Assembly (NCBI GenBank): GCA_964486215.1
Contig: CAZALI010000009.1
Span: 1-47,677 of the forward strand
Source: RUG343 sp964486215
Lineage (GTDB): Bacteria > Bacillota_I > Bacilli_A > RF39 > UBA660
DNA length: 47,677 bases
Direction of reading: 5' to 3'
Part shown: positions 7,748 through 15,609 of the stretch, one piece after another
How positions within the stretch are numbered: position 1 is the stretch's first letter
Layout: the number at the start of each line of letters is the position of its first letter
Program-made: the position numbers and the translations under genes
Notes under the pieces: generated by a model
Told to the model about the DNA's origin: nothing
Databases searched by the model: none
What the model saw: only the letters and a program-made list of their open reading frames with translations

Positions 7748-7947
7748 ATAAAAGAACCGCCGCGCCCCCACACCCCTTGCGGTTCTTTTGTTTTGATTTT
7801 TATTGCGATTTATATACTTTTAGTAAAAATAAAGACTAAATACACTCTACATCTTACAGGCGAAGCCCGCGAAATTTTTGACCTCTCGCGCTCAAGGTCA
7901 AAAAAAGGTGAAGAAAGGACTATTAAAGTATTGACATCTTCTCCAAA
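7748..7947. repeat. Right copy of ~200-bp inverted repeat bounding the island
   Basis: Reverse complement of 195-393, with exact blocks at 7859-7947 and 7748-7774. This copy is the better preserved: it contains a full hairpin, AAAGAACCGC / GCGGTTCTTT (7752-7789), that is lost on the left. Short open frames run through both copies, but because the DNA is identical the shared translation is not evidence of coding. It ends 70 bp from a truncated Fic gene. Confidence 0.9.
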
Positions 7948-7985
7948 TCCATTATTGGGAGTCTATTTGTTTTATTTATAATTTA

Positions 7986-8016
7986 AAAACAGTTATGCTT
8001 ATAGCATAGCTGTTTT
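7986..8016 (-). terminator. Terminator after the Fic remnant
   Basis: AAAACAG-TATGC and its complement form a 13-bp stem (one G-U pair) with a 5-base loop directly after the stop codon at 8017, followed by a T/A-rich tract on the minus strand. Confidence 0.75.
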
Positions 8017-8265
8017 TTAATATTTACTTAATAAATCTATTAATCTATCATTTTTATATATACTTTCTCTACCTACTTTTTCATATTCAAACATTCCTAC
8101 TTCTACTAATTTATTTAAGTATGTAGATGCTGTTTGTCTTGTAACATTACATCTTTTTTCTATATATGGTATTCTTGTATATACTTCATAAAATACAGAG
8201 TCTAATATTTTATCAGAATATATCTTAGGTAATTTTACCTTCTTTTGAAACAATAAGCAAGACAT
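8017..8265 (-). pseudogene. C-terminal remnant of a Fic-family protein (winged helix)
   Basis: The 82 residues match the end of a Fic AMP-transferase: a hydrophobic linker (LPKIYSDKILDSVF), then a winged helix with PYIEKRCNVTRQTASTYLNKLVEVGMFEYEKVGRESIY. The catalytic HxFx(D/E)GNGR motif and the whole Fic core are missing, and the region upstream (8266-8324) is the terminator of another gene. This suggests that a deletion removed the 5' part; it may have accompanied arrival of the neighbouring island. The first ~10 residues (MSCLLFQKK) look unrelated to Fic. It could still be expressed as a small winged-helix protein. Confidence 0.65.
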
Positions 8266-8299
8266 TGACTTTTATCTGTACTCTTTATACATTTATAAA

Positions 8300-8326
8300 T
8301 AAAAAAAGCTGAAGTTAATTCAGCTT
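8300..8326 (-). terminator. Terminator of the 249-residue hypothetical gene
   Basis: AAGCTGAA / TTCAGCTT, 8-bp stem with 5-base loop, followed by seven T on the minus strand. Confidence 0.85.
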
Positions 8327-9074
8327 ATTTTTTATTTCTTTTATTGTGTTTTACTTTGCTCTTTGTTTCTTTATCTTGTTCTTGTTGTGTTAATAGATCA
8401 TTTATAGCTTTTGATTCTGTTAGGACTCTTTTGAAGTCTTTTATCCAGCGACCGGGTTTATATCTATCTACATAATGATCTGGATTTGGTAATGGATCTA
8501 GTTCATCACCTTTGAATTCTGCGACTGGTTTCATGTGTTTATATATAGTAAATTTATCAAATGGTATTTCATCATCTTCTCCAGTACATAGATTTCTTAC
8601 TGTAATATAGTCTTCTCCTCTTATTACTGAGATATCACAGTTTTCTAGTTTTTCATTTATAGCATCTATTATTAAGTCATTATCATTATATATTTTTACA
8701 TAATATTTAAAATAATCACTTAATGATTCTAAGTCAGCAATCTTTTTACTTCTATCTGCTGCTTTTATATCTCTTTCTAATAAGATACTTGGTATATGTG
8801 CATGTATTATATTTATTATATCTGCCCAATTACCATTTAAATAACGAATTTCATCATTTTCATTATAGTATAATACTTCTTTATCATCTACATGTACATA
8901 GATACTTCTATTATCATTTATGGCATCATATAAATTTATTCTTAATTTACCATATTTATATTCTTTTCCATAGTATTCATCGTAGTCATATCCTTCATCG
9001 TATAAAGGTTCTCCTAATTGTTCTACTATTTCTTCTGAATTTTTTATTAATTCTTCTATATCTCTGCTTTTCAT
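8325..9074 (-). CDS. Hypothetical acidic protein, 249 residues
   Basis: Not recognised. The protein is soluble, acidic and tyrosine-rich, without signal peptide or membrane segments. The first 100 residues look like alternating helix and strand (YKYGKLRINLYDAI, RSIYVHVDDKEVLYY), the middle has a long helix, and the last 30 residues are strongly basic (KSKVKHNKRNKK). The basic tail could bind nucleic acid or the membrane. The start is the ATG at 9074, five bases after GGTGG; the GTG codons at 9083 and 9086 lie inside that site. It ends in a clear terminator. It runs in the same direction as the ART-like gene behind it (53 bp gap), so the two may be co-transcribed. Confidence 0.6.
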   Translation of the reverse strand: MKSRDIEELIKNSEEIVEQLGEPLYDEGYDYDEYYGKEYKYGKLRINLYDAINDNRSIYVHVDDKEVLYYNENDEIRYLNGNWADIINIIHAHIPSILLERDIKAADRSKKIADLESLSDYFKYYVKIYNDNDLIIDAINEKLENCDISVIRGEDYITVRNLCTGEDDEIPFDKFTIYKHMKPVAEFKGDELDPLPNPDHYVDRYKPGRWIKDFKRVLTESKAINDLLTQQEQDKETKSKVKHNKRNKK

Positions 9075-9127
9075 TTTTTCCACCACCAGCGCTATATTAT
9101 AACATGTTTATTATATAAGTAAAGACT

Positions 9128-10054
9128 TTATCTGTGCTTAGTATAAACTTCTTCATCATCCCAATCAGGATCACTTAATTCATCAGTTGTTTCATCCCAT
9201 TCGAAGTCATTATATTTATCTTCTTCATCATCATCTTCAGTATATAGATCTCTTTGTCTTTGTATTTCTTCATAATATCTATTTAAGTCTCTTGCTTGTT
9301 TGGCATACCATTCTATATTTAATTTATCTATTTTATCATTACTTATAGGTAATTCTCTATCAAAGTTAGTTGGGGATAATATGGAAATCTCTGAATATAC
9401 TTTAATATAGTTATTATCTATTTCATTAAATAATTCTTTTTGTTTATCTTCTGATAAGTTTTTATAAAAGTTTTCATTTTCAGTAAAAGTCTTTTCTGTA
9501 GAGTTATATACTCCTTTTATAAATTCTGGTCTTAGTTTATAACCTTCTTTTTCATTACCTATATAGAATGTTTCAAAGTAATCAGAATTTATATTAGTTT
9601 CTGTTGGAGTAAAACAATAATTCTCTGGAAGAGAAATTATTACTATGTTTTTAGAGCCTTTATGAGGCCAATTATTTAGAGTATCTTCATATTTATTAAA
9701 TAAATAATTACTACCATATCCTAAAGTAATAGTAGTACTATCTAGTCCTCTTAAGTTATTATCATAAAATCTATAATCTTCTGAGTTTTTAACACTTAAT
9801 CCTTCTTTTAATATATTATCTACTACTTCTTTATCTGGTGTACCATGACCAAAATAAACTAAATTAGAATCATTAAATTCTTCTTGTACTTGGTTTGTTT
9901 CTTTTCCTCTTTTTCCTTCTATTATATTTCCTATATAATTTCTATCTGGTCCAGTAGTAGCTCTATCTATTACTGAATCTTTATATTTTCTTGGTATATC
10001 ATCAAAACTATCTATACGTATTGCTGATTTAGCCATATCTAATGGACTTGGCAT
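9128..10054 (-). CDS. Hypothetical protein with ADP-ribosyltransferase-like motif
   Basis: A 308-residue soluble protein. Residues ~66-90 read VYFGHGTPDKEVVDNILKEGLS, followed by TTITLGYGSNY. This resembles the H-G-T plus 'I-keGL' opening of ADP-ribosyltransferase (ART) folds, where the histidine contacts NAD. A glutamate-containing third motif could not be placed with confidence. The last 40 residues are extremely acidic (D and E) and probably disordered. ATG 10054 follows AGGAGATGATAAT. No export signal is seen. A toxin, effector or enzyme role is possible but unproven. Confidence 0.4.
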   Translation of the reverse strand: MPSPLDMAKSAIRIDSFDDIPRKYKDSVIDRATTGPDRNYIGNIIEGKRGKETNQVQEEFNDSNLVYFGHGTPDKEVVDNILKEGLSVKNSEDYRFYDNNLRGLDSTTITLGYGSNYLFNKYEDTLNNWPHKGSKNIVIISLPENYCFTPTETNINSDYFETFYIGNEKEGYKLRPEFIKGVYNSTEKTFTENENFYKNLSEDKQKELFNEIDNNYIKVYSEISILSPTNFDRELPISNDKIDKLNIEWYAKQARDLNRYYEEIQRQRDLYTEDDDEEDKYNDFEWDETTDELSDPDWDDEEVYTKHR

Positions 10055-10136
10055 ATTATCATCTCCTAATTTAATTATACACTTATATCTGTTTTTTTAT
10101 ATATTTTTGTATATAATATAGGTAGAGGTGATATTC

Positions 10137-10475
10137 ATGGAATGTAAGATGCATTTAGATGATGTTTACTTTAAGAAAGTTAATGATGGTACTAAGAGTA
10201 TTGAAATTAGACTTAATGATGAGAAAAGATCTAAATTAAAGATTGGAGATATTATTACTTTTACTAATAGAAAAAATAGTAAAAAGATTAGTGTTATTAT
10301 TACTGATATAAAAACTTATGATAATTTTGAAGAATTATATAGACATACTGATAAGATAAAGATGGGATATAAAGAAGAAGATATAGCTTCTCCTGCTGAT
10401 ATGAATTTATATTATTCTTTAGATAAAATAGATAAATATGGAGTTATTTCTATAGAATTTAAAAAAGAAGATTAA
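10137..10475 (+). CDS. ASCH-domain protein
   Basis: A 112-residue single-domain protein. MHLDDVYFKKVNDGTKSIEIRLNDE, then LKIGDIITFTNR and a closing YGVISIEFK strand, match the ASCH beta-barrel related to the PUA fold, which is thought to bind RNA or modified nucleotides. The start is the ATG at 10137, six bases after AGAGGTG; a GTG at 10128 overlaps that site. A TATAAT box at 10112-10117 lies just before. A second ASCH protein (33444-33794) shares the EI-K-IE-RL and GD-I-F positions. The gene converges on a small membrane-protein gene through a shared terminator. Confidence 0.8.
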   Translation: MECKMHLDDVYFKKVNDGTKSIEIRLNDEKRSKLKIGDIITFTNRKNSKKISVIITDIKTYDNFEELYRHTDKIKMGYKEEDIASPADMNLYYSLDKIDKYGVISIEFKKED

Positions 10476-10493
10476 TTAAAATCTTCTTTTTTT
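10463..10493. terminator. Bidirectional terminator
   Basis: AAAAGAAGAT / ATCTTCTTTT, 10-bp stem with 8-base loop and T runs on both strands, between two convergent genes. Confidence 0.8.
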
Positions 10494-10659
10494 AGTCTTC
10501 ACCATATCTTATAGCATCTGATAATACTAAGAGAATAAAAAATATTATAGTTAGTATTACAGAAGAAGAATTCATATTCTTAGTTAAACTATAATAAACT
10601 ATAGTATATACTAAGAAAAATACTAATGAAGCTATTACGTTATTAAATACTTTTATCAT
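10492..10659 (-). CDS. Small two-pass membrane protein, 55 residues
   Basis: ATG at 10659 is preceded by GAGGTG with a 6-base spacer, and the frame runs to TAA at 10492. The peptide has two hydrophobic segments, VIASLVFFLVYTIVYYSL (about 8-25) and VILTIIFFILLVLS (about 34-47), joined by a short polar loop (TKNMNSSS), and ends RYGED. Family not recognised. It is divergent from the lytic transglycosylase gene at 10748, sharing an intergenic region of 88 bp, and could be an envelope accessory. Confidence 0.65.
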   Translation of the reverse strand: MIKVFNNVIASLVFFLVYTIVYYSLTKNMNSSSVILTIIFFILLVLSDAIRYGED

Positions 10660-10726
10660 ACTATGCACCTCTTTTTTTACGAGTGTATATTATAGCATAT
10701 TTTTATTATTTTGGCAATCTTTGTGC

Positions 10727-10747
10727 TATAATTAGTATGGTGATAAT
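10727..10747 (+). promoter_or_regulatory. Compact extended -10 promoter before the transglycosylase
   Basis: TGC-TATAAT (10724-10732) is followed after eight bases by GGTGATA and the ATG at 10748, so the transcript leader would be only about 9 bases. No good -35 box is visible; the TGn extension would compensate. Confidence 0.6.
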
Positions 10748-11974
10748 ATGCAAGGTATTTATAAATTCTATTTTGTAGACGATAACTTACATTGTTTAGT
10801 AAAAGATATTAATGGTAGTAAGGTATATACTGATAAGAGAGCTATATCTTTATTAAAGAAAGTAAACAGGGAACCTATTACTTCTGTTAGAGTACAAAAT
10901 AAAAATAAAGATTATTCATTAAGACTTAGAGGTATTGTTAGTACTATTAGTCTTTCTGACTTAGATAAATTCTATAAACATAACTTATTTGATTATATGC
11001 CTAATCATGTGGATAAAATGGAAAAAGCTATTAATAGATATATTCAGAATAAAAAGCAAGATAAAAAAGTAGTAAAAAAGGGAACTATGAATAAAAGAAT
11101 GATAAATAACTTAGTTATAGGTACTACAATTATGTCATTAATTAGTTCTGGTATATTTGATTTTACTCTTAATAAGAATTATAAAAAAGATGAGAAGAAT
11201 TCTAAAGAAGTAGAAGAAAGAAAAGATGAAAAGAAAGAAAGTAACAAAAAGAAAAAATATAAGAAAATGAGAGAAAAGAAATTAGCTTTCTTAAATGATA
11301 CTTCTCTTACTTCTTTTGAAGATAAGACTGATAGTAGTGATTTTAAATATGTTAAGAAACACTATGGTGAATTAATTGAAGAGACTGCTTGTGAAAGAGG
11401 TATATCTCCTAACTTACTTATGGCTATGGTTACTCAAGAGTCTTCTGGTAGAGATGATAATTTACTACAAGTACAATATGATTCTTGGGAAGGAATGGAA
11501 ATACCTAGTTATAACTTTTATAAAGATAAATGGGAAAAATGGTGTTTAACTGAGAATCCTACTAATCATAAAGATTGTATTACTATAGGAAGAGATACTT
11601 TCTATAATAGAGAGGATGCTAGTCTTAAAGTTGGAGCTGTTATTCTTTCATACTTAGCTAAAGAATATGACTATAATATTCCTCTTACTATTCAAGCTTA
11701 TAACTTTGGTACTGGTAATATTGATAAGGTACTTAAAGCTATGGAAAAAGACTTAGGAATAGACAAAGGTACTATTATTAAATGTAAAAATACTAATTTT
11801 ACTGATTATACTGATGTTGTCGGGGTTGGAGATAGTGATTACTTAAATCATGTTATGAGATATGTTGATGATAGAAGTGATGGAATTCATATTGATGAGG
11901 AAACTAAATCAGGTATAGAACAGCATGATTTCTACTTTGATACAGTTAAGAAAAAATCAAACGCTAAAGTTTGA
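10748..11974 (+). CDS. Membrane-anchored lytic transglycosylase-like protein
   Basis: A 408-residue protein. Residues 1-110 are a cytoplasmic region of unknown fold, about 118-139 form one membrane segment (MINNLVIGTTIMSLISSGIFDF), 140-180 are a lysine/glutamate-rich linker, and about 200-385 match the SLT (lysozyme-like) fold: LLMAMVTQESSGRDD holds the catalytic glutamate near 233, and the AYNFGTGNIDKVL block follows near 320. It should cut peptidoglycan strands, so the organism has or had a cell wall. ATG follows GGTGATA. A terminator overlaps its stop codon (TGA). Confidence 0.85.
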   Translation: MQGIYKFYFVDDNLHCLVKDINGSKVYTDKRAISLLKKVNREPITSVRVQNKNKDYSLRLRGIVSTISLSDLDKFYKHNLFDYMPNHVDKMEKAINRYIQNKKQDKKVVKKGTMNKRMINNLVIGTTIMSLISSGIFDFTLNKNYKKDEKNSKEVEERKDEKKESNKKKKYKKMREKKLAFLNDTSLTSFEDKTDSSDFKYVKKHYGELIEETACERGISPNLLMAMVTQESSGRDDNLLQVQYDSWEGMEIPSYNFYKDKWEKWCLTENPTNHKDCITIGRDTFYNREDASLKVGAVILSYLAKEYDYNIPLTIQAYNFGTGNIDKVLKAMEKDLGIDKGTIIKCKNTNFTDYTDVVGVGDSDYLNHVMRYVDDRSDGIHIDEETKSGIEQHDFYFDTVKKKSNAKV

Positions 11975-11980
11975 TTTTTT
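11951..11980 (+). terminator. Terminator overlapping the transglycosylase stop codon
   Basis: AAAAAATCAAAC / GTTTGATTTTTT, 12-bp stem with 6-base loop, T-rich 3' arm. The TATAAT box for the next gene begins four bases later (11984-11989). Confidence 0.85.
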
Positions 11981-12006
11981 TGTTATAATATGTGTTGGTG
12001 ATTTTT

Positions 12007-12897
12007 ATGTATTTTAAAAGTCTTACTAAATGTAGTCTTTGTCCTAGAGGATGTTTAATTAATAGATATAAAAATACTGGTTTTTGTGGAGCTAATAGTA
12101 AATTAAGACTAAGTTATTATTCTCTACATTATTGGGAAGAGCCTATTCTATCTAATAAGAATGGATCTGGTACTATATTCTTTTCTAATTGTAATCTTAA
12201 ATGTATCTTTTGTCAGAATAAAAAGATAGCTGAAGGCTATGGAAAAGATATTTCTCTTAAGAGATTTGAAGAAATAATTTTAGAATTACAAGATAAAGGA
12301 GCTAATAATATTAATTTAGTTACTCCTACTCATTATATTCCACAAATAAGATATGTATTACAAAAATTAAAACATAAAGCATTAAAAATACCTGTAGTTT
12401 ATAATACTAGTAGCTATGATTCTGTTAAATCTTTAAAAACTTTGGATGGTTTAGTTGATATTTATCTAGCTGATTTAAAATATTTTGATGATGAGTTAGG
12501 TAAAAAGTATTCTCATATAGATAGTTATTTTAAATATGCTACTCTTTCTATTGATGAGATGTATAGACAAGTACCTAATATTAAGATTAAGAATGATATT
12601 ATGGAAAAAGGACTAATAGTTAGAGTTTTAGTATTACCTGGTTATATTGATGATAGTAAGAAAATCATTAAATACTTATATGATAAATATAAAGACAAGA
12701 TAATTATTAGTATTATGAATCAATATACTCCTGTTTATAAAACTAATTATCCTAACCTAAATAGAAAACTTAGAGATGAAGAGTATGAAGAAGTTATTAA
12801 CTATGCATATGACTTGGGTATCAGAAACTCTTTTATACAAGAAGGAGATACTCAAGAGATGAGTTTTATTCCTGAATTTGATATATCTATTTTATAA
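12007..12897 (+). CDS. Radical SAM protein of the PflX/PflA-like group
   Basis: A 296-residue enzyme. The N-terminus has CSLCPRGC and GFCG cysteines (an extra Fe-S motif typical of COG1313 PflX-type proteins). The CNLKCIFC (CxxxCxxC) motif near residue 65 binds the 4Fe-4S cluster that cleaves S-adenosylmethionine. The rest is a partial TIM barrel with LVTPTHY and LADLKYFD strands. Such proteins resemble pyruvate formate-lyase activases, but their substrate is mostly unknown. The ATG at 12007 follows GGTGATTTTT; GTG/TTG codons at 11992-12000 overlap the promoter and ribosome site and are unlikely starts. TATAAT at 11984-11989 gives a very short leader. Confidence 0.85.
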   Translation: MYFKSLTKCSLCPRGCLINRYKNTGFCGANSKLRLSYYSLHYWEEPILSNKNGSGTIFFSNCNLKCIFCQNKKIAEGYGKDISLKRFEEIILELQDKGANNINLVTPTHYIPQIRYVLQKLKHKALKIPVVYNTSSYDSVKSLKTLDGLVDIYLADLKYFDDELGKKYSHIDSYFKYATLSIDEMYRQVPNIKIKNDIMEKGLIVRVLVLPGYIDDSKKIIKYLYDKYKDKIIISIMNQYTPVYKTNYPNLNRKLRDEEYEEVINYAYDLGIRNSFIQEGDTQEMSFIPEFDISIL

Positions 12898-12935
12898 TTA
12901 TTTATTTTATGATATTATAAATATGGGAGGTAATT

Positions 12936-13511
12936 ATGAGAAAAATTAAATATTTAGCTATACTTTTGATCAGTATTTTAGTATTACCAATGGTCGTTAA
13001 TGCTGAAGTAAAGGCTGATAAAGAATTTCCAGAGGGATCTAGTGAAGTAAAAGTATACATGTTTAGAGGAGAAGGATGCCCACACTGCGAAGAAGCTGAA
13101 GAATGGTTTAAATCTATTGAAAAAGAATATGGAGATAAATTTGAACTAGTTGGTTACGAGTGTTGGCAGAATCCTGATAATAACACATTACTTGAACAAG
13201 TTAGAGAAGCTAGAGATGATGATACTGAGGGTGTTCCTTATATCATGATTGGTAAAGAAGTTTGGTCAGGATTTGATACTTCATATGAAAAACCTATGAT
13301 TGAAGCTATTAAGTCTGAATATGCTAAAGATGTAAAAGATCGTACTGATTTTGTACAAGATGTTATTAATGGTAAATATGCTAATAAACAAAAAGAACCT
13401 GAATTTGATTTAGTTAGTACAATTATTATAGCTGTAGTAATTGTTGCTATCGGAGTTGGTGCTGGAGTATATTACTTCATTACTAATAAGAAAAAAGAAA
13501 AAGATGCTTAA
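12936..13511 (+). CDS. Extracytoplasmic thioredoxin-like protein, CPHC
   Basis: A 191-residue protein. Residues 1-23 form a signal peptide (hydrophobic ILLISILVLPMVV then NAE). A thioredoxin fold follows with the redox motif CPHC at 48-51 and a cis-proline region EGVPYIMIG near 105. A C-terminal membrane segment lies at about 158-182 and ends in NKKKEKDA. It should sit on the outer face of the membrane and exchange disulfides or reduce partners there. ATG follows GGGAGG at good spacing. The stop overlaps a perfect palindromic terminator shared with the convergent HtrA gene. Confidence 0.85.
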   Translation: MRKIKYLAILLISILVLPMVVNAEVKADKEFPEGSSEVKVYMFRGEGCPHCEEAEEWFKSIEKEYGDKFELVGYECWQNPDNNTLLEQVREARDDDTEGVPYIMIGKEVWSGFDTSYEKPMIEAIKSEYAKDVKDRTDFVQDVINGKYANKQKEPEFDLVSTIIIAVVIVAIGVGAGVYYFITNKKKEKDA

Positions 13512-13523
13512 GCATCTTTTTTT
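13500..13523. terminator. Palindromic bidirectional terminator
   Basis: AAAGATGCTTAAGCATCTTT followed by TTTTTATT on the plus strand. It overlaps the 3' ends of both convergent genes. Confidence 0.8.
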
Positions 13524-14607
13524 ATTTACTCAATGTTACAGGAACAATTTGTTCTTTACCATTTCTTAGTATTGTTAGCTTTATTGTCTCTCCTACTTTA
13601 TGTTTATATAATTCAAATCTTAAGTGAGCTACGTCTTTTGTTTCAGCACCATTTAATTTGATTATTACATCTCCTGATTTTAGATTAGCTTTAGCAGCTC
13701 CTGTTCCATCTACTACTTTAACAATACTTACACCTTTTGTATTATTATTACTATAAATAGTTCCAGATGAAGCGTCAGCCATTTCTATACCTAATACAGG
13801 CCATTCTATCTTTTTACCATTTTCTAAGTATTCTAAGTGACTCTTAGCATAATCTATTGGTATAGCAAAGCCCATACCTTCGATAGAGTTATCTACAAAC
13901 TTCATAGAACATACTCCAATTACTTCACCATTTATATTTAGAAGTGGTCCTCCTGAATTACCTGGATTTAGAGAAGCATCTACTTGTAGTACTTGCATTA
14001 CCCAGTCATTACTTTGATAACTAGAAGTAGATACTGATACTGTTCTATCTTTTCCTGATAAGATACCAGCTGTGACACTACCTTGATAATCATTACCCAT
14101 AGGTGTACCTATAGTGAATACTGTATCTCCTAATTTAGTAACATCTTCTTTAGCTAAGACTGCTACTTGATGAACATATTTAATATCTATTCTTAGAACA
14201 GCTAAATCTAGATATTGATCTCCTCCTAATACCTTAGCTGTAGCTGTCTCCTTATTAGTATTTATTACTTTTATTTCTTGCATATTTGCTACTACGTGTT
14301 GATTTGTTAATAAATAACCATATTTATCATCTTTCTTATAAACAAAAGCTGTACCAGTAGAAGCTAATTGTCCATTACTGTAACCATTTACTACCATAAC
14401 AGAATCATATGCTTTTTCTACTGAGGCTGCTAAAGAACTCTTTTCATATATTTGAGTTTTATTCTTAACTATAGAAGTTCCTTGATTTGTATCTACTACT
14501 TCGTTTAATATAGGAGTCCATTTTAAAATAGCTAGCATTACTAGTCCACCTATAACAAATGAGAATACTGTATTAAATATTGAATTAAAACTATTTTTCT
14601 GTTTCAT
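13522..14607 (-). CDS. htrA: HtrA/DegP-type membrane serine protease with PDZ domain
   Basis: A 361-residue protein. One membrane segment near 10-30 anchors it with the protease outside. The trypsin-like domain has the triad His in TNQHVV (~102), Asp in LDLAVLRID (~134) and Ser in NPGNSGGPL (~217). A single PDZ domain covers about 265-355 (GVSIVKVVDGTGAAKANLKSGDVI). This is the normal HtrA/DegP plan for Gram-positive bacteria, for quality control of exported proteins. The ATG at 14607 lies inside the end of the Abi_2 gene (17-base overlap), with AAGGAG 11 bases upstream, so the two are translated from one message. Confidence 0.93.
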   Translation of the reverse strand: MKQKNSFNSIFNTVFSFVIGGLVMLAILKWTPILNEVVDTNQGTSIVKNKTQIYEKSSLAASVEKAYDSVMVVNGYSNGQLASTGTAFVYKKDDKYGYLLTNQHVVANMQEIKVINTNKETATAKVLGGDQYLDLAVLRIDIKYVHQVAVLAKEDVTKLGDTVFTIGTPMGNDYQGSVTAGILSGKDRTVSVSTSSYQSNDWVMQVLQVDASLNPGNSGGPLLNINGEVIGVCSMKFVDNSIEGMGFAIPIDYAKSHLEYLENGKKIEWPVLGIEMADASSGTIYSNNNTKGVSIVKVVDGTGAAKANLKSGDVIIKLNGAETKDVAHLRFELYKHKVGETIKLTILRNGKEQIVPVTLSK

Positions 14608-15556
14608 TTATAACTATACTCCTTTCCATATTAGCAATATCTCTCCAATTCTTTGGAAAGCCCATTCTATCTATAACTTTATCAACTTTAATAGTTAATA
14701 AGTTATAACTTAGTGCATTTATAGCATTATCTATTTCCATAACCATATTCTTGAAGTCACTTTCTCTTAACATTTGTTTTAAGATAATAACTAAAGCATA
14801 TAAATCATTTTTACCATACTTATAAATTCCTTCTTCATCTCTAGGTATCTTTAATAATTTATGAAAGATAGTATTATCTATTTCTTTACGTGTTTTATTC
14901 TCATATAAAATATCTTCATGAGCACATAAATTTCTATAATTAGCTAACATTGGTAGATAATCCATTAAATCATCTATTTCAATATTATATATCTTAGCTA
15001 TTTCTTTTTGATCATCAGGTGTCAAAATAGTATATAATTCACTAACTATACCAAAAGATAATACTTTTACTAATATCCATAATGGTATATATCCATATTG
15101 TGATGAATAATGCTCTGTTGCGGTATGTTGAGCTCCATTAATTCTAATTTGTCTTTTCATTTTACCTATTAAATCATTAACCTGTTTTTGACGAGTTGGA
15201 TCTTTAGTAAAATTCTTACTTCTTAAATAATCTTTTTCTCTATAACCATATTTCTTAGATAAAACATATGAAGTTATTGATTTTAAGTTATTTTCTATTA
15301 CTAATAAATATTTAAATATAATATTTCTTAATGTTCTATCAAATAGAAATAAACTATATAACTCTTCAAATCTAGTACCAGGTAAGAATTGTTTTTTATT
15401 TTCTGATTTCATAAATAAATGTCTATATCCACTTAAGAAGAAGTAGTTTTCTCTTAATAGTACTTCTTTAGTATAGGCTTTATCTTTTATAGTCAATCCC
15501 TTTTCTTTTAAGATATCTATTTGTTCATCTAATGTTTTAAATTCTTTTTCAAACAT
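14591..15556 (-). CDS. Abi_2 (AbiD/AbiF) family protein
   Basis: A 321-residue protein with the Abi_2 pattern: N-terminal 'LDEQIDILKEKGLTI' helix, LLRENYFFLSGYRHLF near 33-48, RFEELYSLFLFDRTLRNIIFKYLLVIENNLKS near 82-113 and, near 210, the HEPN-like R-N-L-C-A-H motif (ANYRNLCAHEDILY). HEPN proteins of this kind are RNases in abortive phage defence, where infected cells stop growing. The overlap with htrA is unusual; see findings. ATG 15556 follows GGTGATACT. The family call is secure; a defence role in this organism is inference. Confidence 0.88.
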   Translation of the reverse strand: MFEKEFKTLDEQIDILKEKGLTIKDKAYTKEVLLRENYFFLSGYRHLFMKSENKKQFLPGTRFEELYSLFLFDRTLRNIIFKYLLVIENNLKSITSYVLSKKYGYREKDYLRSKNFTKDPTRQKQVNDLIGKMKRQIRINGAQHTATEHYSSQYGYIPLWILVKVLSFGIVSELYTILTPDDQKEIAKIYNIEIDDLMDYLPMLANYRNLCAHEDILYENKTRKEIDNTIFHKLLKIPRDEEGIYKYGKNDLYALVIILKQMLRESDFKNMVMEIDNAINALSYNLLTIKVDKVIDRMGFPKNWRDIANMERSIVINETEK

Positions 15557-15609
15557 AGTATCACCTATTATATTGTATCATATTTTTTTAATATTTTTCT
15601 TATTATTTA

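Noticed and set aside
7643..7981. Hydrophobic 112-residue plus-strand frame
   Set aside because: Its hydrophobicity comes from T-rich DNA; it crosses a terminator-like hairpin and the right inverted repeat and has no ribosome site.
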